A DNA stretch of 11,143 nt from Candidatus Scatousia excrementipullorum (GTDB lineage Bacteria > Cyanobacteriota > Vampirovibrionia > Gastranaerophilales > Gastranaerophilaceae). The stretch is from positions 1 through 11,143 of the forward strand of contig JADIND010000045.1 in the NCBI GenBank assembly GCA_017694215.1, in the 5' to 3' direction. Shown in pieces: positions 6,202 to 11,143 of this stretch. The notes beneath the pieces were generated by a model that had not been told where the DNA came from, did no database searches, and saw nothing but the letters and a program-made list of their open reading frames with translations. A program made the translations under genes and the position numbers. Within the stretch, counting starts at the first letter, position 1. Every line of letters starts with the position of its first letter.

Positions 6202-6531
6202 TTATAATTTTATAAAAGAAGCCTCGGCCTTCCCCATATCAACAAGCTGCAATGCAGTATTTGAATCCGCCTCAGAAATTAAATCGTCATCACAAAAATT
6301 AAATAACTCTTTTAAGTTAAGTTGTGCAACTCCGGAAAAAACATAAAATTTATTTACGTTTTTCATATACAATCCTATAGTATCAGGTTTCTCCAGAGCT
6401 TTAAAAAACTCTTTCATCTTCTCCGGTTTCGTCCAACCGTCAAATGTGAAGTCACTCATTTCATATTGATTTTTTAACGTTTCCAGAAGGACATAAGGTT
6501 CAATCCATTTTTTCAAAACAAGATTTGTCAT
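6202..6531 (-). CDS. Hypothetical protein, 109 aa
   Basis: Not recognised. It is an acidic-to-neutral soluble protein without membrane segments or signal peptide, with two Trp (W9, W33) in the N-terminal third and an acidic patch (FCDDDLISEAD) near residue 80-88. It begins 11 nt after the stop of the ABC exporter gene, so the two are almost certainly co-transcribed and it may be an accessory or simply a passenger. AGG about 10 nt before the ATG is the only ribosome-binding signal, partly inside the preceding stop codon (TTTAGG), suggesting coupled translation. Confidence 0.7.
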   Translation of the reverse strand: MTNLVLKKWIEPYVLLETLKNQYEMSDFTFDGWTKPEKMKEFFKALEKPDTIGLYMKNVNKFYVFSGVAQLNLKELFNFCDDDLISEADSNTALQLVDMGKAEASFIKL

Positions 6532-6542
6532 AATATATTTAC

Positions 6543-8378
6543 CTAAACCTCTGCTGATTCTTCCTGATGTTTAAACTGCATTTCATAAAGTTTTCTGTAA
6601 ATGCCGTCATTAATATTCATCAAATCGTCATGAGTTCCCAGTTCTGCCAGTTCTCCCTCATTAATTACCGCAATTCTGTCAGCATTTTTAATAGTTGATA
6701 ATCTGTGTGCAATAACAAATACTGTTTTATTTTGAATAAGGTTATCAAGAGCCTTTTGCACAATAGCCTCTGATTCGTTATCCAAAGCGGATGTTGCTTC
6801 ATCAAGAATTACTATAGGTGCATCTTTAAGCATAGCTCTTGCAATAGCAACACGCTGCCGCTGACCTCCCGACAAAGTTGTTCCTCGTTCTCCTACAACA
6901 GTATCAAGACCATTTTCAAGTGTTGCAATGAACTCGTCGAGATGTGCCATTTTTACTACTCGATCAAGAGCTTCTTCGGAAGCATTTTCATTACCCATCA
7001 TAATATTGTATCTGATAGAGCCTGAAAATAGAAAATTATCCTGAAATACAAATGAAATCTGATCTCTTAACGAATTAAGTTCAAAACGCCTTATATCAAT
7101 ACCGTCAAAATTAACAGAACCTGAAGTAACATCATAAAATCTCGGAATAAGACTTACCACAGTACTTTTTCCGCCGCCTGAATTACCTACAAGAGCGATA
7201 GTTTCATTCTTTTTAACCTTTAGATTAAAGTTCTTCAATACAGGCAACCCTTTTTCATATTCGAAATAAACATTTCTGAATTCTATAGAATCATTAAGCC
7301 CGTGAGCCTTAATTGCATCAGGAGCAGATTGAATATGCGGCTGTAAATCAAACAACTCAAATACACGCCCCATAGCAACAAAAGTTCCCTGCAAACTAGT
7401 CAAAGTATTACCGAGAGTTTTGGTAGGTTTATACAAAAGCAAAAGGGATGTAACAAATGAAGCAAAACTACCTGCGGTCATTTGTCCGGACAAAATCAAA
7501 TGGTTTCCGACAGCCATAACAAGTGCAATACCGATTGAACAAACGAAATACATAATCGGTGACATCCAGCCTACACGTTTTGTCAAAGACATAGCAAGAT
7601 TGAATTGTTCATGTATCTGGCTTTCAAACTTTTTATTCTGATTATCCTGCAAATTATATGCAGCCATTATTTTATTTCCGGCAAAGGTTTCGTTAAAGTT
7701 TGTAGTCATATTACCGCCGACAACCATGCTTGCATTGGAAACCTTTTTTATTCTTTTTCTGATAAAAATAACCGGCGTAACAGCAATCCCCATAATCAAA
7801 CATCCGATTATGGCAAGCTGCCAGGAGTTATATAAAAGGACACCTACAAGCCCGATAAGTCCAAAAAATGTTGCAATAAAAGATTTCAAACTTTCAATAA
7901 TACTTTTTGAGGCTGTATCCGGATCTGACAAAAATCTTGTCAACACAAGCCCGGAGGAATTAACATCATAAAATTGCGGGTCAAGTCTGGTCAACTTCTT
8001 AAACAAATCTATTTTCAAAGAGTTTGAAACTTTCTGACCAGTCCAATCAGTAAGATAATTGCTGACATATTTTAATACACCCTGAAACAGAGCAAATCCG
8101 ATTATACCGAAAGGAATAATCGCCGCAAATGCAGCCTGAACATGGAATGTATGCCCCATAATTGTATAAACCTGTTCCGGATTGCCATTGATAACGAGAT
8201 CAAGATATGGTTTTAAAGATAAAGCAACAACACCGTCAAGAAGCCCGAGAGGAATTGCTATTAATAAATTTATAATAGCTCTGCCCATAACCGGTTTGAT
8301 ATAAGGATAAATTTTTCTAAGCAGATATCCATACTTAAAAGCATCTTTTGAAACAGTATTTTTTAATATATATTCCAT
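6543..8378 (-). CDS. MsbA-type ABC exporter (fused permease and ATPase)
   Basis: A 611-aa half-transporter that would act as a homodimer in the inner membrane. The N-terminal transmembrane domain (about 25-325) shows six hydrophobic segments with the NSSGLVLTRFLSD region of type I (type IV fold) exporters. The ATPase domain (about 365-600) has Walker A GNSGGGKST (398-406), the Q-loop Gln in VFQDNFLF (446), signature LSGGQRQR (502-509), Walker B IVILDE (522-527), the D-loop SALD and the switch His in IAHRLST (558), all intact. It is most like the lipid A/lipid flippase group (MsbA) by overall pattern, but substrate cannot be fixed from sequence, so no symbol is given. GAGGA lies about 10 nt before the ATG. 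It is followed at 11 nt by the 109-aa gene. Confidence 0.93.
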   Translation of the reverse strand: MEYILKNTVSKDAFKYGYLLRKIYPYIKPVMGRAIINLLIAIPLGLLDGVVALSLKPYLDLVINGNPEQVYTIMGHTFHVQAAFAAIIPFGIIGFALFQGVLKYVSNYLTDWTGQKVSNSLKIDLFKKLTRLDPQFYDVNSSGLVLTRFLSDPDTASKSIIESLKSFIATFFGLIGLVGVLLYNSWQLAIIGCLIMGIAVTPVIFIRKRIKKVSNASMVVGGNMTTNFNETFAGNKIMAAYNLQDNQNKKFESQIHEQFNLAMSLTKRVGWMSPIMYFVCSIGIALVMAVGNHLILSGQMTAGSFASFVTSLLLLYKPTKTLGNTLTSLQGTFVAMGRVFELFDLQPHIQSAPDAIKAHGLNDSIEFRNVYFEYEKGLPVLKNFNLKVKKNETIALVGNSGGGKSTVVSLIPRFYDVTSGSVNFDGIDIRRFELNSLRDQISFVFQDNFLFSGSIRYNIMMGNENASEEALDRVVKMAHLDEFIATLENGLDTVVGERGTTLSGGQRQRVAIARAMLKDAPIVILDEATSALDNESEAIVQKALDNLIQNKTVFVIAHRLSTIKNADRIAVINEGELAELGTHDDLMNINDGIYRKLYEMQFKHQEESAEV

Positions 8379-8451
8379 AAAATAAAGTCCTCTAATCTCT
8401 AATCAACGTAACAGGATTATTACACAAAAAAACTAAATACACAATAAAAGG

Positions 8452-9420
8452 TTAAGAAGAAGAATTAAGTTTCTTCAAAATATCACCCAAGACTACAAGC
8501 TTTCCGTCATCGACATGATGTCCGCCCTTTTCTAGAATAATTAAATTTTTCAAAAGCCTTGCTCTTGATGCAAGTGATTGTGAGGATTTAACAGGAATCC
8601 AGTTATCATTTACCGAATGAATAATGTAAAACGGCACAGGGCTTTTTGATATTCTTTCCTCAGTTTTCAGCATATTTTCAAGAGGTTTTAGCATATTAGG
8701 AAACATCTTATAAGCATATAAAAATACTTTCGGCATCTTAAACCTTTTACTGTTCATAACATTTTCAACCTCGTAACGAAATGAATTCAACGGAGAAATA
8801 AGAACAGCGAATGCTGCATCAGGTTCTTTTGTAACCGCTGACACTGCGGCATAACCGCCGAAACTGTGACCGACAACCCCAATATTTTGAGGTTTTATAC
8901 CTTTATTTTTCAAATAATTCAGTGCGGCGTCAATATCCATATTCAAGGTAGATTCATCAGCCTTGATAGGTTTATTTTTACCGTATCCGCTATATTCCGG
9001 TGCCAGAACCGCATACCTTGAAGCCAAAATTTCCTTATAAATTCGCTGACAGTTGGAAATATTTTGTGACGATCCATGAAAAAATATAATATATTTATCT
9101 GTATTTTCAGGATTTATATCATAAGCAACAATTTTGTCTTTTGCTTTGTTATTCAGAGGAATAAATACTTCCTTAAGCTTTCCTTCCATTCCGGAAATTG
9201 TAGGAGAAAAGCGTTTTCTGGAGTTAATCTGAGAACTTTCAAAAAGGAATCTGAACCCAAACTTATACGCAGGATTATATTTCTTCAAATTAAGACCCTG
9301 AAAAGATACCGTATCAAAAGATGTAGTTTTTGACACTGGCAACGAATGACGGCTTTCAGAACTAACAGTTCTATAAGCATATCCATTTGTATTATTGAAA
9401 CTTATTGGAGTTACATACAC
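8452..9420 (-). CDS. Alpha/beta hydrolase (serine hydrolase)
   Basis: A 322-aa enzyme of the alpha/beta hydrolase fold, possibly an esterase or a peptidase S33-like hydrolase. Numbering from the GTG start: the oxyanion motif FFHGSSQN (113-120), the nucleophile elbow GHSFGG with Ser186, the acid Asp272 in HSVNDNWIP, and the base His301 or 302 in KGGHHVDD are all present and in order. An N-terminal tail of about 85 residues precedes the fold, with PISFNNTNG and VSFQGLNLKKYN; it is not a Sec signal. The GTG at 9420 is preferred because AGAGGG stands 7 nt upstream; a TTG six codons earlier (9438) lacks this. The substrate is unknown. It is 73 nt upstream of the ABC exporter gene on the same strand and could be co-transcribed. 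Confidence 0.87.
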   Translation of the reverse strand: MYVTPISFNNTNGYAYRTVSSESRHSLPVSKTTSFDTVSFQGLNLKKYNPAYKFGFRFLFESSQINSRKRFSPTISGMEGKLKEVFIPLNNKAKDKIVAYDINPENTDKYIIFFHGSSQNISNCQRIYKEILASRYAVLAPEYSGYGKNKPIKADESTLNMDIDAALNYLKNKGIKPQNIGVVGHSFGGYAAVSAVTKEPDAAFAVLISPLNSFRYEVENVMNSKRFKMPKVFLYAYKMFPNMLKPLENMLKTEERISKSPVPFYIIHSVNDNWIPVKSSQSLASRARLLKNLIILEKGGHHVDDGKLVVLGDILKKLNSSS

Positions 9421-9444
9421 ACTTACACCCTCTTCCAAAAATTA

Positions 9445-9464
9445 AACTAACAAGAACTAACAAG
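9445..9464. repeat. Tandem repeat, 2 x 10 bp
   Basis: AACTAACAAG occurs twice in direct tandem (9445-9454, 9455-9464), perfect, one helical turn per unit. It lies just upstream of the hydrolase ribosome-binding site, in its likely leader or promoter region. Confidence 0.7.
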
Positions 9465-9513
9465 AAATTCAAGGATGAATAACCATATATTTTACAAAAA
9501 ACGAACAAATCTC

Positions 9514-9543
9514 TTGACATTAAAGCAATATTTATAATAAATT
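9514..9543 (+). promoter_or_regulatory. Promoter of the structured RNA / tRNA-Leu unit
   Basis: A perfect -35 TTGACA (9514-9519) is followed after 18 nt by TAAATT (9538-9543, 4 of 6). A better TATAAT (9533-9538) exists but only 13 nt away. Transcription would begin near 9550, directly at the first hairpin. No other promoter fits between here and tRNA-Leu, so the tRNA is probably made from this transcript. Confidence 0.5.
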
Positions 9544-9550
9544 AATAAAT

Positions 9551-9692
9551 GTGTCCTTAACGGACAGGATTTCAGAAAGAAATCGCTGACAACTTCATAT
9601 GAGCATGTGGTACTCTGCCGAACAAAAGCTGACTTAATGTCAGGTTTTGTGAGAGGGGGAGACACGCTCAAGGTTTCTACAGAAACCTTTTT
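9551..9692 (+). ncRNA. Candidate structured RNA / leader upstream of tRNA-Leu
   Basis: Four successive hairpins are directly visible. TGTCC/GGACA (9552-9556 with 9562-9566). GATTTC/GAAATC (9568-9573 with 9579-9584). A long interrupted hairpin 9601-9669 of about 25 pairs: GAGC/GCTC, GTG/CAC, CTCTGCC/GGGGGAG with one mismatch, ACAAAA/TTTTGT, CTGAC/GTCAG, loop TTAAT. Finally AAGGTTTC/GAAACCTT (9670-9677 with 9682-9689) followed by U, terminator-like. No convincing ORF lies here. The region is richer in G than its flanks. It shares three blocks with the 5' part of tRNA-Leu. Not recognised as a known RNA family. It is either a separate small RNA ending at the last hairpin or a processed leader of the tRNA. 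Confidence 0.5.
9670..9692 (+). terminator. Terminator-like hairpin between candidate RNA and tRNA-Leu
   Basis: A perfect 8-bp stem AAGGTTTC/GAAACCTT with loop TACA and five consecutive T (9688-9692), two of which pair in the stem. The U-run is short, so termination may be partial. The tRNA begins 10 nt later. Confidence 0.55.
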
Positions 9693-9702
9693 GACAACTT
9701 AT

Positions 9703-9781
9703 GGGCATGTGGTGGAATGGTAGACACGCTAGTCTTAGGAACTAGTGCTAACGCGTGGGAGTTCGAGTCTCTTCATGCCCA
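9703..9781 (+). tRNA. tRNA-Leu(UAG)
   Basis: Acceptor stem GGGCATG/CATGCCC with discriminator A (9781); D-arm with GGTAGACAC; anticodon stem CTAGT/ACTAG around loop CTTAGGA with anticodon TAG (9736-9738); a long variable arm (9746-9757 region) typical of class II tRNAs; T-arm GTTCGAGTC. CCA is not encoded (the next bases are GAC), so it must be added by the CCA enzyme. Confidence 0.95.
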
Positions 9782-9787
9782 GACTTT

Positions 9788-9937
9788 TTAAGACCCCGAA
9801 GGGTCTTTTTTTGTTGCTGACTCGAACTGGTATTTGATTTTGCTGAAATCAAAATACGGAGTTCTGCCCGTTGGGTATCCTGCCTCGTTAGGCTCATGAT
9901 GTTCGCCTACGATGCAAACGAGTCTTGTCAAGACCAT
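9788..9937 (-). CDS. Possible 49-aa small protein, antisense to the folded element (doubtful)
   Basis: An ATG-started open frame of 49 codons on the minus strand. The predicted peptide has the segments LVCIVGEHHEPNEAGYPTG, then FDFSKIKYQFES, then a Lys/Ser-rich tail. There is no Shine-Dalgarno (AT-only sequence precedes the ATG) and the 3' end is the reverse complement of the tRNA-Leu terminator, so the last codons cannot be under normal coding selection. It may be an artefact of a structured RNA on the opposite strand. I do not recognise the peptide. It is listed because its codons are far richer in G and C than the flanking sequence and the frame is unbroken. Confidence 0.2.
   Translation of the reverse strand: MVLTRLVCIVGEHHEPNEAGYPTGRTPYFDFSKIKYQFESATKKDPSGS
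9790..9812 (+). terminator. Rho-independent terminator of tRNA-Leu
   Basis: A perfect 7-bp stem AAGACCC/GGGTCTT (9790-9796 with 9801-9807), tetraloop CGAA, and a T-run through 9812. It lies 9 nt after the tRNA. On the opposite strand the loop becomes TTCG, but no U-run follows there. Confidence 0.9.
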
Positions 9938-9943
9938 TTTTTT
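9819..9943 (+). ncRNA. Candidate GC-rich structured element downstream of tRNA-Leu
   Basis: The stretch 9819-9924 is closed by a perfect 6-bp stem GACTCG/CGAGTC and contains AACT/AGTT around TATTTGATTT/AAATCAAAATA (9831-9856, one bulged A), CCC/GGG (9867-9875) and CGTTAGGC/GCCTACG (9886-9893 with 9905-9911, one bulge). It ends in GTCTT-GTC-AAGAC (9922-9934) and seven T, a weak terminator whose 5' arm overlaps the closing stem, so the two pairings exclude each other. About half G+C from 9857 to 9924 against an AT-rich background. Strand is uncertain: no promoter is evident on plus after the tRNA terminator, and on minus it lies in the 3' region of the 9974-10381 gene. Confidence 0.4.
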
Positions 9944-9973
9944 ATTTGTAATAACACATAACTTACTTATATT

Positions 9974-10381
9974 TTACTTTGTTAAGTCTGTTATCTTCCC
10001 ATTTGAAATTAACTTTATTAATTTTCCGGATATGTCATATATAAATTCATTTATATAATTACAATTAGGACTGGTCTTCGATTTAAATTCCTCTACCCGA
10101 TGCTTTATACCATTTTCTATTATTGTATATGTTTTTCTGGTATATTCCTGAAATGCATTCTTAAAATGCTCAATCATCCCGTTTTCTGTATAAGTCTTGC
10201 TCATATGTTCAATAATATTCCCGGACGAATCAAATGATTTTGCCTCAATATCTCTGTTATATTTATCATATTCAATTAATCTTGATAATCTATTTTCATC
10301 ATCAAATAATTCTTTAATTGTATTTTCACCTTTGTGATAAATATTTACTTTTTGCCCGAATGTGATACTTGAAATTTGCAT
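9974..10381 (-). CDS. Hypothetical protein with YD-like repeats
   Basis: A 135-aa protein starting MQISSITFGQKVN, not assigned to a named family. The body (about 15-80) has short strand-turn-strand units such as LFDDENRLSRLIEYDKYNRD and FDSSGNIIEHMSKTYTENG, resembling the YD/RHS-type beta repeats found in many small secreted or surface proteins; this is a resemblance, not an assignment. A similar unit recurs near the C-terminus (FIYDISGKLIKLISNGK). No signal peptide or membrane helix follows the chosen ATG (10381); a TTG seven codons upstream (10402) would add a hydrophobic FSFII. Neither start has a clear Shine-Dalgarno. It is 32 nt (or 11 nt from the TTG) after the preceding gene, so co-transcribed. 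Confidence 0.68.
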   Translation of the reverse strand: MQISSITFGQKVNIYHKGENTIKELFDDENRLSRLIEYDKYNRDIEAKSFDSSGNIIEHMSKTYTENGMIEHFKNAFQEYTRKTYTIIENGIKHRVEEFKSKTSPNCNYINEFIYDISGKLIKLISNGKITDLTK

Positions 10382-10413
10382 ACTTATAATAAAACTAAAC
10401 AAAATAAATTTTG

Positions 10414-10833
10414 CTACTTAAACAAAGGTTTTCCGAATACATAAATCTGCATTGCCCCGACATCACGCTGCCACGGGGATTCGTAATCTTTATCAGAGTG
10501 AATTAAATTCATAAAAAACTGGTTCATTCTGGCACTCAACTTTGCCTTACTTTCAAAGGCAGTCTTTGAGGTATGTATAAATTTTAAATATATATCGTTT
10601 GAGGATTTTGTTTTAATAACAAGATAATCTACACCTTTATTCGTTTCAACAACAACACTTCTTACATCACTTTTAAAAAAATACTGTTTAATACGTGATT
10701 TAGGATGCCAGAATGTTTTTTCCAGAACCATACACATGTCATCTACACATTTTAACTTCTTCTGAGGCGTAAAACTCAATACAAGAAGTAAAACCAAAAA
10801 TCCGACAACCAAAAACATAACCCAGTATTTCAT
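10414..10833 (-). CDS. Membrane-anchored hypothetical protein, 139 aa
   Basis: An N-terminal membrane helix (residues about 3-22, WVMFLVVGFLVLLLVLSF) with no clear cleavage site is followed by a 115-residue globular domain, most likely outside the cytoplasm or facing it as a signal-anchored protein. Two Cys (CVDDMC) lie just after the helix. The pattern of alternating strands (IKQYFFKSDVRSVVVETNKGVDYLVIKT) then a helix with SKAKLSARMNQFF suggests a PH-like beta-barrel plus helix, which is inference. AAGGAG is present 11 nt before the ATG, inside the upstream small ORF. The ATG overlaps that ORF's TGA by one base (TGATG), indicating translational coupling. Confidence 0.75.
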   Translation of the reverse strand: MKYWVMFLVVGFLVLLLVLSFTPQKKLKCVDDMCMVLEKTFWHPKSRIKQYFFKSDVRSVVVETNKGVDYLVIKTKSSNDIYLKFIHTSKTAFESKAKLSARMNQFFMNLIHSDKDYESPWQRDVGAMQIYVFGKPLFK

Positions 10834-10997
10834 CAGTTCAACTTCTCCTTATTTATTAATTCGGGATGAGCCGAATTTGAAAGTTTTATTTCATAATATT
10901 CGTTTTTATCTATATTAACTCCCATACTCCTTGTATCACACAAAGAAACCTTTTTCTTTTTACTATTCTTTAAAATATTATCAATAAAACTTTTCAT
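10833..10997 (-). CDS. Small hypothetical protein, 54 aa, coupled to the next gene
   Basis: The ATG at 10997 opens 54 codons ending in a TGA that overlaps the next ATG by one base (TGATG). The product begins MKSFIDNILKNSKKKKVSL, very Lys-rich, and ends in a charged HPELINKEKLN tail; no membrane helix. It is not recognised. Support comes from the stop/start overlap, the Shine-Dalgarno of the next gene lying within its last codons, and its ATG start. Its own ribosome-binding site is poor. It could instead be a leader ORF controlling translation of the membrane-anchored protein. Upstream (10998-11143) is AT-rich with a GAAAAT-TTAT-ATTTTC hairpin (11022-11037) and no recognised gene. Confidence 0.5.
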   Translation of the reverse strand: MKSFIDNILKNSKKKKVSLCDTRSMGVNIDKNEYYEIKLSNSAHPELINKEKLN

Positions 10998-11075
10998 CTA
11001 ATATAGAATACCATAAATCCCGAAAATTTATATTTTCAGGTAAATTTTGTTAATAAAAATTAAAATATACATCAT

Positions 11076-11106
11076 AAAATTTTATAGCTGCTTGCAAAAT
11101 TTTATA
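11076..11106. repeat. Direct repeat AAAATTTTATA, 20 bp apart
   Basis: AAAATTTTATA occurs at 11076-11086 and 11096-11106, exactly 20 bp apart (two helical turns) in the AT-rich stretch at the right edge. A TATAAT (11110-11115, +) follows the second copy. This may be a promoter region for a gene outside the window, but low complexity makes chance likely. Confidence 0.3.
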
Positions 11107-11143
11107 CTTTATAATACGATTACTATACTTACGTGCGTCGGTG

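Noticed and set aside
7420..7971. Plus-strand open frames over the ABC exporter
   Set aside because: They mirror the transmembrane-domain coding sequence on the opposite strand and lack start signals.
8391..8404. Short tandem repeat TCTAATC x2 upstream of the ABC exporter
   Set aside because: It is only 7 bp and AT-rich, expected by chance, with no symmetry or relation to a promoter that I can see.
9601..9670. A second tRNA-Leu with a UAA-like anticodon loop (CTGA-CTTAATG-TCAG) and a near acceptor stem
   Set aside because: There is no T-arm with TTC, base 37 would be U, the anticodon stem would have only 4 pairs, and the long hairpin explains the bases better. It is treated as a tRNA-like remnant or structured RNA.
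9814..9835. T-loop-like CAGTTCGAGTC on the minus strand, suggesting another tRNA
   Set aside because: The flanks cannot form a T-stem or an acceptor stem and no anticodon arm is found upstream. It is recorded only as an inverted copy of the tRNA-Leu T-arm.

Overview
This AT-rich bacterial window looks chromosomal. Lineage signals point to the gut branch of Vampirovibrionia (Melainabacteria, order Gastranaerophilales): a prepilin of the AAFTLAEVLVTLG type, a single-polypeptide YidC without the large proteobacterial N-terminal domain, frequent TTG/GTG starts, and several proteins whose N-termini carry a short Phe-Gly motif. This placement is inference from sequence style, not a database result. 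No transposase, integrase, CRISPR array or phage gene is visible.

Layout. 1-1285: yidC (-) and tRNA-Pro(UGG) (-), separated by a hairpin terminator that overlaps the likely yidC promoter. 1286-1577: no gene; it probably holds the tRNA-Pro promoter. 1578-2623: a prepilin-like gene (-) and a small Cro/CI-type regulator (+) transcribed divergently from a compact, highly symmetric promoter/operator region. 2628-3491: a putative membrane zinc metallopeptidase (-). 3600-5300: a tight + strand operon of YbgC-type thioesterase, RluB-type pseudouridine synthase and CoaE, with overlapping genes and a near-leaderless first gene. 5297-6121: a surface/wall hydrolase candidate (-) with a CHAP/NlpC-like C-terminus, its stop interlocked with that of coaE. 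6202-9420: a 109-aa protein, an MsbA-type ABC exporter and an alpha/beta hydrolase (all -). 9514-9943: a dense RNA region around tRNA-Leu(UAG). 9974-10997: a three-gene minus-strand unit of small unknown proteins, including a 54-aa ORF coupled to its neighbour by a TGATG overlap. 10998-11143: AT-rich, no gene seen.

How the parts relate. Housekeeping genes (yidC, coaE, rluB, two tRNAs) are mixed with envelope functions (pilin, MsbA-like exporter, wall hydrolase, membrane peptidase).

The least explained part is the tRNA-Leu neighbourhood. Upstream lies a roughly 140-nt, strongly folded candidate RNA that shares three blocks with the 5' part of tRNA-Leu. Downstream lies a GC-richer folded element that contains a perfect 10-nt complement of the tRNA T-arm and can also be read as a 49-codon ORF on the minus strand. 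Second most interesting is the pilin/regulator divergent region, where a perfect palindrome sits centrally between two 11-bp direct repeats 42 bp apart.
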